A stretch of DNA of 64,000 bases from Novosphingobium taihuense (GCF_007830315.1 NZ_VLKJ01000006.1:186001-250000), one strand, 5' to 3'. Positions 1 to 8,669 are shown, counted from the first letter of the stretch. The notes: generated from the letters alone by a model not told the origin. A program made the numbers and translations.

Positions 1-707
1 TGCCCGATGCCCTCGGCTACCGAAGACCCCTCCGCCTTCAACTCGCCATTGGCGTAATAATTATAGAGCGCCGCGCCGTGCGGGTCGGTCAGCGCAATGG
101 TCACGTTCTCGTCAAAGGCCTTTAGCCCCAGCCCCGTGCCCGCAATCGTCCCGCCAGTGCCTGCAGCGCAAGTAAAGCCATCGATGCGGCGCTCCATCTG
201 CTCCCAGATCTCGGGCGCAGTGCTTTCGATATGGGCGCGGCGATTGGCGATGTTGTCGAACTGGTTGGCCCAGACCGCACCTTCTGTCTCCTCGGCAATC
301 CGGCGTGAGGTATGGACGAAGTGCCCCGGGTTCGAGAACGGCGCGGCCGGCACCAGCACCAGCTCAGCCCGCAGCGCGCGCAGCGTGTCCATCTTCTCGC
401 GCGATTGCGTTTCGGGCATGACGATGACCGACTTGTAGCCACGCGCATTGGCGACCAGCGCAAGGCCGATGCCGGTATTGCCCGCCGTGCCTTCCACGAT
501 CGTCCCGCCGGGCTTCAGCACGCCCCGCTCCTCGGCATCGCGCACGATCCACAGCGCCGCGCGGTCCTTCACCGATGCGCCGGGATTGGCAAACTCGCAC
601 TTGCCGTAGATCTCGGCCCCTGCCGCCTCGCTCGGCCCTTTCAGCAGGACGAGCGGCGTGTTGCCGATGAGCGAAATAGTATCGGGTGCAATCGAAGGAG
701 CCATCAT
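1..707 (-). CDS. cysK: Cysteine synthase (O-acetylserine sulfhydrylase), 3' end cut by window
   Basis: PLP-dependent fold-type II enzyme that makes L-cysteine from O-acetylserine and sulfide in the cytoplasm. About 235 residues are visible. The reading frame is open from the ATG at 707 to base 1, so the C-terminus lies outside the window. Visible motifs are SLIGNTPLV near residue 12, the PLP-lysine segment NPGASVKDRAA, the phosphate-binding loop EGTAGNTGIGLA and the substrate loop GTGGTIAGTG. A second ATG at 704 directly follows the first; either could be used. The order of motifs is that of CysK/CysM; a cystathionine beta-synthase-like enzyme cannot be excluded without the C-terminus. It reads in the same direction as ccmB, 76 bases downstream of it. 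Confidence 0.9.
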   Translation of the reverse strand, partial: MMAPSIAPDTISLIGNTPLVLLKGPSEAAGAEIYGKCEFANPGASVKDRAALWIVRDAEERGVLKPGGTIVEGTAGNTGIGLALVANARGYKSVIVMPETQSREKMDTLRALRAELVLVPAAPFSNPGHFVHTSRRIAEETEGAVWANQFDNIANRRAHIESTAPEIWEQMERRIDGFTCAAGTGGTIAGTGLGLKAFDENVTIALTDPHGAALYNYYANGELKAEGSSVAEGIG

Positions 708-783
708 GCGCCCCGAGTTAGGGGCACTTCGCGCAAATGCCAACGAATTTGCGCTTTGGGTGCGCCAAGCCCTGCTCGCAATG

Positions 784-1446
784 CTATTCGCGTCCGGCGC
801 GGATTGCCCCGCCACCTGCAAACGGCGCAACGGCGATGGCCACCAGACTGCACGCCCCCAGCAGCATCAGTCCGCCCTCGCCCCCCGGCTGCAAGGACCC
901 TGCGCCAAAGATCAGCAGCGGCACTGCCAACGGTATCGCCAGCAACCCGCCCAGCGCGGCCCCGGCACGCAACCCGGCAGTCAAAGCTGCAATGGTTACG
1001 CCAATTGCCGCCAGCCCCGGCGTGCCGAGCAGAAGCCCCACCTCCACCGTCCAAAGCTGCTGCGCATCAAGCGAGAGCAGCCCCGCCGAAATCGGCGCGG
1101 CCAACATCAGCGGAACCCCAAAGCTCAGCCAGTGGGCAACTATCCGCACCAGAATGAGCGCTTCTTCGGAAATCCCGCGCAAGGCCCACTGGTCGAACAT
1201 GCCCGCTTCCACGTCCGGCTCGACCAACCTGTCCAGCGGCAGGATCGCTGCCAGCAGCGCCGCCACCCAGATCACCCCCGCCCCGGTCCGCGCCAGCAAC
1301 CGCGCGTCCGGCCCCACCGCAAAGGGAAACAGCATCGCCACGGCAAGGAAGAACAGCAGCGGCAACACTGCGCCGCCACGGCCCTGAGCGCCTCGTGTGA
1401 GCAGCACCAGATCGCGCACGAAGATAGGCCACAACTTGCGGATCAC
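784..1446 (-). CDS. ccmB: Heme exporter protein CcmB
   Basis: Membrane subunit of the CcmAB ABC transporter in system I cytochrome c maturation. It works with CcmA to release heme-loaded CcmE. The 220-residue protein begins with the family-typical [13 protein letters not shown] and has about six hydrophobic segments, including runs around residues 28-45, 55-72, 108-128 and 140-215. The conserved region LDRLVEPDVEAG follows the second segment. Length matches the family (about 220). Its ATG overlaps the ccmA stop, so the two are translationally coupled. ccmC-ccmI are not next to it: a cysteine synthase follows, so the rest of the pathway must be elsewhere. Confidence 0.9.
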   Translation of the reverse strand: MIRKLWPIFVRDLVLLTRGAQGRGGAVLPLLFFLAVAMLFPFAVGPDARLLARTGAGVIWVAALLAAILPLDRLVEPDVEAGMFDQWALRGISEEALILVRIVAHWLSFGVPLMLAAPISAGLLSLDAQQLWTVEVGLLLGTPGLAAIGVTIAALTAGLRAGAALGGLLAIPLAVPLLIFGAGSLQPGGEGGLMLLGACSLVAIAVAPFAGGGAIRAGRE

Positions 1447-2018
1447 GGCTTGAAGTCCAGCAGTTCGACAACCTTCACCGCATCCAGCGAGAGCGGCTGA
1501 TGCGAAGCGATGATCACCGCCCCGCCCGCATTACAATGCGCCTTGATCGCAGCCTGCGCGATGCACGACCAGTGCGTGTCGAGCCCGTTCAGCGGTTCAT
1601 CCAGCAGCCACAACGGCGCCCCGCTCGCCGCAACCCGCGCAAGAGCCGCGCGCTTGCGCTGGCCGGTGGAAAGATAGCGCACTGGCACGTCGAGCAGGTC
1701 AGCCAGCCCGAAGTCGGCCTCCACCTGCGGCGCACGGTCGATCCGCCGCCAGAAGGCCAGCGCGCGCTCAAGCGGCTCGTGTCCATCCAGCGCCAATCGT
1801 TCATCAGAAAGCGCCAGACCGCCCGTTCGCTCCACCGTCCCGGCAAAAGGCCGCAGCAGGCCTGCCAGGATACGGATCAGGCTCGATTTGCCAATGCCGT
1901 TGGGTCCGGCCAGATGCACGACCTCACCCTCTGACAGATCGAACGACAGCCCCCGGAACAGAATCCGGTCCCCGCGCCTGCAGGCAATATCCGTGGCGAC
2001 GAGACCGCACTCTTGCAT
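1443..2018 (-). CDS. ccmA: Heme exporter ATP-binding protein CcmA
   Basis: ATPase of the CcmAB complex, needed for cytochrome c heme handling. The 191 residues carry Walker [10 protein letters not shown] at about 38-46, the ABC signature LSTGQRKR at about 116-123, and Walker B LWLLDEP at about 136-142. I placed the start at the ATG at 2018 ([10 protein letters not shown]), because the frame upstream of it is not family-like and would run close to the divergent gene at 2075. It is somewhat shorter than many CcmA proteins (about 200-210) but all ATPase motifs are present. It overlaps ccmB by 4 bases. Confidence 0.9.
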   Translation of the reverse strand: MQECGLVATDIACRRGDRILFRGLSFDLSEGEVVHLAGPNGIGKSSLIRILAGLLRPFAGTVERTGGLALSDERLALDGHEPLERALAFWRRIDRAPQVEADFGLADLLDVPVRYLSTGQRKRAALARVAASGAPLWLLDEPLNGLDTHWSCIAQAAIKAHCNAGGAVIIASHQPLSLDAVKVVELLDFKP

Positions 2019-2074
2019 GGCGCCATCCGATAGGGGAAACGGCGGCAACTGCCAAGGATGCCGAAGGACCAATC

Positions 2075-2365
2075 ATGACCGTAACCCGCCTGACCGACGC
2101 CGAACGCGACTCGCTGCTGGCCGAACTCCCAGAATGGCAATTGCGCAACGACGGCCTCGCCATCACCCGCACCTTCCGCTTCGCCGATTTCTCGGAAAGC
2201 TGGGCCTTCATGAACCGCGTCGCCCTCTACGCCGAAAAAGCCGACCACCACCCCGAATGGTTCAACGTCTACAACCGCGTGGAGGTGACGCTGACGACGC
2301 ATGACGCTGATGGGCTGTCGGCAAGGGATGCGGCAATGGCGCGAGCGATTGAGACTTATCTCTGA
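2075..2365 (+). CDS. phhB: 4a-hydroxytetrahydrobiopterin dehydratase (PCD/DCoH)
   Basis: Small cytoplasmic enzyme that dehydrates 4a-hydroxytetrahydrobiopterin so that the pterin cofactor of aromatic amino acid hydroxylases can be recycled. The 96 residues include the family motif EKADHHPEW and the later [11 protein letters not shown]. Length is normal. It is divergent from ccmA with a 56-base gap. No phenylalanine hydroxylase gene is in the window, so the physiological partner is not visible. The stop overlaps the start of the next small open frame (TGATG), which suggests coupling to it. Confidence 0.92.
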   Translation: MTVTRLTDAERDSLLAELPEWQLRNDGLAITRTFRFADFSESWAFMNRVALYAEKADHHPEWFNVYNRVEVTLTTHDADGLSARDAAMARAIETYL

Positions 2366-2592
2366 TGTCTCAATTTGTGCCGGGCGACATCTATGAGGAT
2401 TGCGCTCAACACCCGTGCCTGTGCATCGGCGTGAGCGAGAAAGACGACGAAATTTGGGGTATCTCCCTGATTGACGGCTCTTATCCCCGAGCCTGCAGCC
2501 TCGCCCATTGCGGCGTTGAAAAGCTAACGGCTCAGGAGGCGTGGGACCGCAAAAAATCGATCGAGGGAATAAGCTGGGAAGACGGAACTTAA
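2365..2592 (+). CDS. Small hypothetical protein (75 aa), coupled to phhB
   Basis: I do not recognise this protein. It starts with ATG inside the phhB stop codon (TGATG), so translation by re-initiation is plausible. The 75 residues are soluble-looking and acidic, with four cysteines, three of them in DCAQHPCLC near residues 12-20, and several tryptophans. GC content and codon choice (ggt, gct, aaa, cta) are less biased than in the neighbours. No signal peptide or membrane segment is visible. It could be a recent acquisition or a fast-evolving lineage-specific gene. The overlap and the uninterrupted frame are the main reasons to believe it is real. Confidence 0.55.
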   Translation: MSQFVPGDIYEDCAQHPCLCIGVSEKDDEIWGISLIDGSYPRACSLAHCGVEKLTAQEAWDRKKSIEGISWEDGT

Positions 2593-2740
2593 GAGGCGCG
2601 GCAATTGCGCGTGTGATGGGGTTTCTTTGAAGCCCCGAATTCCTTGACTAAACGGCAATTTTTCGAAGTCTCTGACTGAAATCAACCGTTCCATACGCAA
2701 CGTCGTTGCGAACGTGGCGAAGCTATGACACCATTTCTGC

Positions 2741-2971
2741 ATGGCGCGTAAACTTAGATTGTTACTCGGACTGTTCTGGCTGCTTTTTGTGGCTCCGTTT
2801 ATATTCTTAGGTTACCTCTGGGGAGGTAGTACTCCGCTCTGGCCGCCGGTCACGCAAGGCACTCAAACCGATTTCATCGTGTGGGTTTGCTTGTTCCTTT
2901 TTTGCTACGGACTTCCGCTTGTGGCCATCTCTCTCGTCTTTGCCTCAAGAAAGTCCATCACGGATCAATAA
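2741..2971 (+). CDS. Small inner-membrane protein with two predicted helices
   Basis: The frame encodes 76 residues with two strong hydrophobic stretches, about residues 7-27 (LLGLFWLLFVAPFIFLGYLW) and 46-66 (IVWVCLFLFCYGLPLVAISL). A positive N-terminus (MARKLR) precedes the first. I recognise no family. It lies in a patch clearly poorer in G/C than the rest of the window: bases 2641-2700 are 25 G/C of 60. No strong ribosome-binding site precedes the ATG. The hydrophobic pattern makes a chance open frame less likely, but function is unknown. Confidence 0.5.
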   Translation: MARKLRLLLGLFWLLFVAPFIFLGYLWGGSTPLWPPVTQGTQTDFIVWVCLFLFCYGLPLVAISLVFASRKSITDQ

Positions 2972-3025
2972 CTTCACTGGCACCTTTCCACCCCATTCCC
3001 GTCATCCAAGTACTTCACATCACAT

Positions 3026-3077
3026 CCCAAAACCCACCGTCGCCCCCGACCTGATCCGGGGCCCCGCTTTTCTTGGG
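3026..3077. repeat. 52 bp dispersed intergenic repeat, copy 1
   Basis: This stretch matches the reverse complement of 43691-43742 at 49 of 52 positions by eye. It runs from CCCAAAACCC through CCTGATCCGGGGCCCC to TTTTCTTGGG, with an inner dyad built on CCGGA/TCCGG. It sits between the small membrane protein and the SDR gene, downstream of the + strand gene. Similar intergenic elements are common in sphingomonad genomes. Confidence 0.8.
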
Positions 3078-3095
3078 CGGCACAAGCAAGGCACT

Positions 3096-3899
3096 CTACT
3101 TCCCCAAAGGCCGCTCCCCAGACCGCATCTGCTTGCGCAAAGCCCCCGGCATCCAGCGGGAGGCAAACGCCAGCCGCCGCGCCGTCTTGCCGACCAGCGT
3201 GTGCACCTTGTCCCCATGCACCGCCGCCCAGGCGGCCTCGGCCACCTCGCTCACCGGCGTGATTTCCAGCCCCGCGCCGCGCACGCGCGTCCGGATATCC
3301 TCATTGCTGGCGCGGTTGGGGGCGTGGTCGAGCAGCGGCGTCTCTATGAACCCCGGCATCAGGTCGCGCACCTTGATCCTGTCATCCGCCCATTCGCCAT
3401 CCAACGCTTCGGTAACCGCACGCACCCCGAACTTGGTCGCCGAATAGACCGAGGCTCCGGGCGAGCCATAGATGCCTGCCGCGCTCGCCGTGTTGAGCAG
3501 ACACGATCCCGGCCCGCTTGCCTTCAACCATGTATGCGCCGCCTGCGCCCCGAAGATCACGCCCTTGAGATTGATGTCGAGCGTGCGCTCGATCTCCTCA
3601 GACGTCAGATCGACAATCGCCCCGCCAATCGGAATCCCGGCATTGTTGAACACCACATCGATCCCGCCGCCCGCAGCCTTCGCGCAATCGGCCAGAGCCT
3701 GATCCCACGCCGCCCGGTCGCGCACGTCCAGCTTGTGCAGCGAGCTTTGCCCCGGCGGCAGCATTGTCGCGGTCTCGGCCATGCCGTGCTCGTTGATGTC
3801 CGCTATCCCGACGAACCAGCCGCCTTGCGCAAAGCGCTGCGCCACCGCGCGCCCGATGCCCGATGCGCCGCCAGTAATGAAGATCGTCTTGCGCGCCAC
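3096..3899 (-). CDS. Short-chain dehydrogenase/reductase
   Basis: NAD(P)-dependent oxidoreductase with a Rossmann fold; substrate unknown. The cofactor motif TGGASGIG is near residue 9, NNAG follows in the middle, and the catalytic YSATK segment comes after a serine-containing strand (NTASAAG). Length is 267 residues, typical of classical SDRs. I chose the GTG at 3899 because a perfect AGGAGG lies 6 bases upstream; a GTG at 3917 in the same frame has no comparable site. The C-terminal tail is basic (RKQMRSGERPLGK), as in several sphingomonad SDRs that act on hydrophobic substrates. It follows the DNA glycosylase by 36 bases and may share its transcript. Confidence 0.85.
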   Translation of the reverse strand: MARKTIFITGGASGIGRAVAQRFAQGGWFVGIADINEHGMAETATMLPPGQSSLHKLDVRDRAAWDQALADCAKAAGGGIDVVFNNAGIPIGGAIVDLTSEEIERTLDINLKGVIFGAQAAHTWLKASGPGSCLLNTASAAGIYGSPGASVYSATKFGVRAVTEALDGEWADDRIKVRDLMPGFIETPLLDHAPNRASNEDIRTRVRGAGLEITPVSEVAEAAWAAVHGDKVHTLVGKTARRLAFASRWMPGALRKQMRSGERPLGK

Positions 3900-3905
3900 G
3901 CGGCC

Positions 3906-3911
3906 CCTCCT
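3906..3911 (-). promoter_or_regulatory. Shine-Dalgarno site fixing the SDR start
   Basis: On the minus strand the sequence reads AGGAGG, followed by 6 bases and then GTG (3897-3899). This perfect site argues for the internal GTG rather than the GTG at 3917. Confidence 0.7.
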
Positions 3912-3935
3912 GCTCACATTATTGTCAGCAGCAGA

Positions 3936-4568
3936 TTACAGCGCCGCATTGTTATAGCAATGCCACGTGAAGATCGCCGCCGCCCCGCGATGAGGCCGCC
4001 AGTCCTCGGCCAGCGCACGCGTCTCCTTCTCGCTTGGCCTCTCTGCAAGGCCCAGCAGCTTGCCCAGCCCGACCTGCACGGCCAGATCGCCAGCAGGCCA
4101 GATGTCCGGCCGACCTTCGGCAAAGAGCAGATATATTTCCGCCGACCACCGCCCGATGCCCTTGATCCTGACCAGCTCGGCAATCGCCTCCTCATCGTCT
4201 GCTGGCAGCGCCCCAAGATCGAGTTCGCCCGACACAACCAGCTCGCACAACGACCGCGCATAGCCCTGCTTCTGACGCGACAGGCCGCAGGCGCGCAGCG
4301 AATCGAAATCGGCGGCAAGCAGGTCGTGCGGCGGCAAATCCTCGCCCAGCAGTGCCTCCAGCTTGTTCCATACCGAAGCGGCCGCCGAAACGCTCACTTG
4401 CTGGCCAACGATAGTGCGCAGCAGGGTGCGATAGCCGGTCGAGCGAATGCGTGGTTCGGGATAGCCCACTCGCTCGATCGCGCTCGCCAGCAGCGGATTG
4501 CGCGCCGCGATGTGGTCCAGGCCTTCGCGGATGGCCTCGGCTGAAAGTCCCACCTTAATTCTCCGCAT
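3936..4568 (-). CDS. DNA-3-methyladenine glycosylase II family protein (AlkA-like)
   Basis: Base-excision repair enzyme of the helix-hairpin-helix glycosylase superfamily, expected to remove alkylated purines. The 210 residues include TIVGQQVSVSAA near residue 50, the hairpin LVRIKGIGRWSAEIYLL and the catalytic aspartate in WPAGDLAVQ. These are the AlkA hallmarks; the N-terminal TBP-like domain of E. coli AlkA is missing, as in the shorter bacterial forms. The ATG at 4568 (MRRIKVGLS) was chosen because the frame upstream overlaps the divergent ferredoxin gene and is not protein-like. Substrate range cannot be read from sequence. Confidence 0.88.
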   Translation of the reverse strand: MRRIKVGLSAEAIREGLDHIAARNPLLASAIERVGYPEPRIRSTGYRTLLRTIVGQQVSVSAAASVWNKLEALLGEDLPPHDLLAADFDSLRACGLSRQKQGYARSLCELVVSGELDLGALPADDEEAIAELVRIKGIGRWSAEIYLLFAEGRPDIWPAGDLAVQVGLGKLLGLAERPSEKETRALAEDWRPHRGAAAIFTWHCYNNAAL

Positions 4569-4689
4569 CCGTGATCTGGCCGGATCGGCAGTTGCCAAAG
4601 CCGGAATGGCGCGATAGCAGCCCCACCCAAAGGCGAACAGGGGGCGCAGGTATGCGTTTGGGCCCGTCGCCGCATTTGGAGAACGAACG

Positions 4690-5007
4690 ATGCCGAAGAT
4701 CGTGGTTGTCAATCGTGCGGGTGAAGAAAAGACCGTAGAGGCCGATGCCGGCCTTTCGGTGATGGAAGCGATCCGCGACAACGGATTCGACGAACTGCTC
4801 GCGCTGTGCGGCGGCTGCTGCTCGTGCGCCACGTGCCACGTCTATATTGACCCGGCATTCGCAGACAAGGTCGCTCCGATGAGCGAGGACGAGAACGACC
4901 TGCTCGACAGCTCGGACCATCGCAACGAAACCTCACGTCTTTCGTGCCAGGTGCAGCTCACCAGCGCGCTTGAGGGCCTTCGCGTGACGATCGCGCCGGA
5001 AGACTGA
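4690..5007 (+). CDS. [2Fe-2S] ferredoxin, adrenodoxin type
   Basis: Soluble electron carrier of 105 residues with four cluster cysteines at C40, C46, C49 and C86 (C-x5-C-x2-C...C). Two extra cysteines, C43 and C44, lie inside the loop [10 protein letters not shown]. From memory, this doubled-cysteine loop is also present in Arx, the ferredoxin of CYP101D1 in Novosphingobium aromaticivorans, and the C-terminal ...[12 protein letters not shown] is closely similar. Such proteins pass electrons to cytochromes P450 or related monooxygenases. No P450 or ferredoxin reductase is adjacent, so the partners are not known. The gene is monocistronic: the next base feature is a strong terminator. Confidence 0.9.
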   Translation: MPKIVVVNRAGEEKTVEADAGLSVMEAIRDNGFDELLALCGGCCSCATCHVYIDPAFADKVAPMSEDENDLLDSSDHRNETSRLSCQVQLTSALEGLRVTIAPED

Positions 5008-5027
5008 TCCTTCCAGCCTTTGCGCCG

Positions 5028-5066
5028 AAAAAGGGCCCGCCTCCACCCGGAGCGCGGGCCCTTTTT
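5028..5066 (+). terminator. Rho-independent terminator after the ferredoxin gene
   Basis: A 13-base stem, AAAAAGGGCCCGC at 5028-5040 against GCGGGCCCTTTTT at 5054-5066, with a 13-base loop and a T run. It begins 20 bases after the stop codon. The A-run/T-run symmetry could also stop transcription from the other side. Confidence 0.9.
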
Positions 5067-5558
5067 CTTGGCACGCGCAGCCCGCCCCACCCGTCTGGCG
5101 AAAGCCGCCGCGGAATTTTGCGATCAACCGTTTTCGCTTCATCGATATTTCCGGGAACGGATATGCAGCTCGCGCGTGCGACTGCTTTCAGGCGCAGTTT
5201 GTTCACCGGCCGAGCCCTTGGGTTCCAGCAACATCCGGACTCTGAAGATAGTTTCCTGCGTAATTATCTTTGCCTCTAACCAAAGTTATGGAAACACTAC
5301 TTTCAATTTGCGACAAAGTGTTGCCAAGCGCGATGAAGCTTTGCATTTTCAATCCTTGTCACATGAACGCAACACTAACTTTCGCTTAATGTGAAAATCT
5401 GGATTTGCGGTTTGAAAGCGCAAGTTCGCGTCGTCACACAGGCGCATCTCTCGCACCCATGCACCGGCTGACCGCAATTGCGGCAGCGTTCGGACTGGGC
5501 GCGCGGGGCTGCCGCCGTGCTCCATGGCGGCAGACGTTCAGGACAAGAGGTCGCCTAC
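5067..5558. other. Intergenic region upstream of the TonB receptor
   Basis: About 490 bases without a convincing gene. Bases 5250-5400 are clearly A/T-richer than the surroundings, as expected for a promoter and 5' leader of the downstream receptor. I could not assign a particular -35/-10 pair, Fur-like box or sRNA. A short + strand frame across the first part is just the terminator and leader read in frame. Confidence 0.5.
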
Positions 5559-8500
5559 GTGAACATCAACTATCTCGCCGCGCTCCGCTCGGGCGCGACC
5601 CCTCTGGCGATGGGCTTCGCGCTCGTCTCCACCGCAGCATTCGCCCAGGATGCAACAACTACGGCAGCGCCGCAAAGCATCGACTGCAGCATCACGCCAG
5701 ATGATCCGAGCTGTGGTGATACACAGGCAATCGTCGTCACCGGCTCGATCCTGCGCCGCACCGACACCGAGACCGTTTCGCCGGTCACCACGGTCACACA
5801 GGAAAACCTCGACCAGCGCGGCATCTCGACCGTGCAGGAAGGCCTGCAGTCGCTGGCGGCTAACAACGGCCCGGCGCTGACCAACTCGTTCACCGCCAAT
5901 GGTGCCTTCGCAGCCGGTGCATCGGCCATCTCGCTGCGCGGCCTTTCGACCAACTCGACGCTGGTGCTGTTCGACGGCATGCGCGCGGCCTACTATCCGC
6001 TGGCTGACGACGGCTCGCGCAACTTCGTCGACCTTAACACAATCCCAGACGACATCGTCGATCGCGTCCAGATCCTGCGTGACGGTGCTTCAGCCGCCTA
6101 CGGTGCGGACGCCATCGCCGGCGTGGTCAACATCATTACCAAGCGTGAATTCAAGGGCGTGCGCGCCCGTGGCGAAGCCGGCATTTCCGATCGCGGCGAT
6201 GCCTCGCAATACCGCCTGTCGCTGACCGCTGGCGTGGGCGACATCGAAGAGAACGGCTACAACGCCTACGTCTCGGGGTTCTACTACAAGAGCAACAAGC
6301 TCATGAACCGCGACCGCGGCTATCCCTTCAACACGGATGACCTGCGCGGCGTGTGCTCGCCCGATGGCAATTGCGGCAGCGACGACCGCATCAATTCGCC
6401 CACGGCAACCAGCTTTACCGGTGCGGGCGGCCCGCTGATTGTCCGTCCCTACGATCCGACCAACACCACGGCGCTGGGCCGCTTCCAGCTGCTCAACAAC
6501 GTCGGGTGCGACAGTGCGTATTCCCTGACGCCCGCGCAGCTTGCGGGGGCGGCGAACGCAGCGCAGCCGTTGCAGACCTGCACCGTTGACCTCACCCGCA
6601 AGTACGGCGTGATCCAGCCAGAAATCGAACGCTGGGGCGTTTCAGCCCGCGTCACGGCGGCACTGACTGACAGCATTGAAGGGTACGCAGAGTTCAACTT
6701 CATCCAGAGCAAGTCTGCCTACAGCGGCTTGCCCGAAGCGATCTCTCGCAATGCCAATGCCGGCATTCTCTTCCCGGGCTTCTCGACCTCGAACAACGCT
6801 GCCAGCCGCGCGCCGGGTTCGTTCGCGCTGACCCTGCCGGTCTATGTCTGCGCCAATGGCGTGGGTGATGCGAGCGGCCTCAACACGGGCTGTAATGCCA
6901 CCAACGGCACGCTCAACCCGAACAACCCGTTCGCCGGTGCCGGACAGCTTGCCCGTATCCAAGGCCGCTTGTTTGATCAGGCGACCTTCAATGAAACCCG
7001 CAACCGGGCCTATCGTGGTGCAATCGGCATCAAGGGCGACCTGACCGACAGCATCAACTTCGATTTCGGCGCGACCGCGATGCACGACGATCTGCGGCGC
7101 ACGCAGAAGGGCTATGTCTACATCGCCAATCTGCTGACGGCGATCGCGCGCGGCACCTACAACTTCGTCGATCCGACCCAGAACACGCAGGCCCAGAACG
7201 ACTTCATTCGCCCGACGCAGATCCTGAACGCCACCTCTGACCAGGTACAGTTCCAGGGCACGCTCGGTGCGGATCTGTTCGATCTGCCGGGTGGCAAGCT
7301 GCAAGTCGCAGTCGGCGCCGGCGCCCGGTACGAAGCGGTCGATGCGCCTTCGGGCAACCCCGACTATTTCGGTCCGACGCAGCGCTATTTCACGCTGAAC
7401 GCCTTCGGCACCAAGGGCAGCCGCTGGGTCTATTCGGGCTTTGCCGAAATCAACGCGCCGATCGTCGACAAGGTCGAAATCAACCTCGCGGGTCGCTATG
7501 ACAAATACTCGAGCGGCCAGAACGCTTTCAGCCCCAAGGCTGGCATCAAGTTCAAGCCGATCGACGAACTTCTGATCCGCGGCACCTGGTCGAAGGGTTT
7601 CCGCATTCCTTCGTTCGGCGAGGCCAACGCCCTGCCGACGACGGGCTTCGTGACCAACAGCGCCGGCATCTTCAACAATGCCTATCTGGCGCAGTACGGC
7701 TGCAACACCGGCACGACTTCCGACAGCAACCCGAACGGCTACAGCACCTGCCCGACCTACATCCGCTCAGCTTCCTATGGCCAGACGACGCTGGCCTCGC
7801 CGAACCTGAAGCCGGAACGTTCGCGCAGCTTCACCGCTGGCTTCGTGTTCGAGCCGGTCCGCAACTTCACGCTGTCGGTCGACTACTACAACATCAAGAA
7901 GACCGGCGTGATCACGCAGCCTTCGAACGCACCAGCGCTTGAAGCTTACTACACCGGCCAGCCAATCCCGGCGGGCTACACCGTGATCGCGGACGCTCCC
8001 AGCCCCGACTTCCCGAATGCGACGCCACGCCTCGCCTTCATCCAGTCGCAGCTGATCAACGCGAACACGCAGACCGTGTCGGGCCTCGACTTCCAGATCG
8101 ACGGCCGGATCAACCTGACGGACAACATCCGCTTCACCAGCCATCTCGAAGCCAGCTACATCATCAAGCTGGAATCGGACTTGACCAACAGTGGCGGTGG
8201 CGTGGAGCGCTATGACGGGACGCTCGGCAACTTCAACCTGACGGCAGGTTCGGGGACTCCGAAGTGGCACGGCTACTGGCTGAACGGCCTGCAGTTCGAC
8301 GACAATCTCGAGATCAACACCACTGTAAACTACTTCGGTGGCTACAACCTCTCGGCGATGGACCAGGGCGACCTCTACAAGGACTGCGGCCAGAACCCCG
8401 GCTACAGCCCGACCGGTTGCGACGTTCCGCGTTACATCACGTTCGACCTGCAGACGCGCTTCAAGGTCAACGACCGCTTCACGCTGTCGCTTACCGCGCT

Positions 8501-8627
8501 GAACCTGTTCGACAAGATGCCGCCGGTCGATGTCGTGACCTACGGCGCGCACCTCTACAACCCGATCCAAGGCGGACAGGGCATCCTTGGCCGTTACTTC
8601 AAGGTTGGCTTCCAGGCCGACTTTTAA
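5559..8627 (+). CDS. TonB-dependent outer-membrane receptor
   Basis: Large beta-barrel outer-membrane transporter energised by TonB-ExbBD; ligand unknown. I chose the GTG at 5559 (VNINYLAALRSG) because AGAGG lies 8 bases upstream and it gives a clean signal peptide ending AFA|QD near residue 31. An ATG at 5478 in frame would add 27 non-typical residues. The mature protein of about 990 residues has a TonB-box-like QAIVVTGS, then the plug domain (SPVTTVTQENL through ILRDGASAAYGADAIAGVVNIITK). The barrel follows and ends in an aromatic C-terminus (GRYFKVGFQADF). There is no N-terminal signalling domain. The length and plug sequence fit the large sphingomonad receptors often linked to oligosaccharide or aromatic uptake, but no substrate genes are adjacent. 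Confidence 0.92.
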   Translation: MNINYLAALRSGATPLAMGFALVSTAAFAQDATTTAAPQSIDCSITPDDPSCGDTQAIVVTGSILRRTDTETVSPVTTVTQENLDQRGISTVQEGLQSLAANNGPALTNSFTANGAFAAGASAISLRGLSTNSTLVLFDGMRAAYYPLADDGSRNFVDLNTIPDDIVDRVQILRDGASAAYGADAIAGVVNIITKREFKGVRARGEAGISDRGDASQYRLSLTAGVGDIEENGYNAYVSGFYYKSNKLMNRDRGYPFNTDDLRGVCSPDGNCGSDDRINSPTATSFTGAGGPLIVRPYDPTNTTALGRFQLLNNVGCDSAYSLTPAQLAGAANAAQPLQTCTVDLTRKYGVIQPEIERWGVSARVTAALTDSIEGYAEFNFIQSKSAYSGLPEAISRNANAGILFPGFSTSNNAASRAPGSFALTLPVYVCANGVGDASGLNTGCNATNGTLNPNNPFAGAGQLARIQGRLFDQATFNETRNRAYRGAIGIKGDLTDSINFDFGATAMHDDLRRTQKGYVYIANLLTAIARGTYNFVDPTQNTQAQNDFIRPTQILNATSDQVQFQGTLGADLFDLPGGKLQVAVGAGARYEAVDAPSGNPDYFGPTQRYFTLNAFGTKGSRWVYSGFAEINAPIVDKVEINLAGRYDKYSSGQNAFSPKAGIKFKPIDELLIRGTWSKGFRIPSFGEANALPTTGFVTNSAGIFNNAYLAQYGCNTGTTSDSNPNGYSTCPTYIRSASYGQTTLASPNLKPERSRSFTAGFVFEPVRNFTLSVDYYNIKKTGVITQPSNAPALEAYYTGQPIPAGYTVIADAPSPDFPNATPRLAFIQSQLINANTQTVSGLDFQIDGRINLTDNIRFTSHLEASYIIKLESDLTNSGGGVERYDGTLGNFNLTAGSGTPKWHGYWLNGLQFDDNLEINTTVNYFGGYNLSAMDQGDLYKDCGQNPGYSPTGCDVPRYITFDLQTRFKVNDRFTLSLTALNLFDKMPPVDVVTYGAHLYNPIQGGQGILGRYFKVGFQADF

Positions 8628-8669
8628 GTCCACGTAACGTAGTTTCTACGTCACGTTTCCAGAAACTGA

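Noticed and set aside
2919..4544. A 541-codon + strand open frame across the SDR and glycosylase genes
   Set aside because: Antisense to two genes with clear motifs on the other strand; Arg/Pro/His-rich and without recognisable domains.
5478..5558. Upstream ATG as the start of the TonB receptor
   Set aside because: The added 27 residues are not signal-peptide-like and there is no ribosome site, whereas the GTG at 5559 has AGAGG and yields a clean signal peptide.
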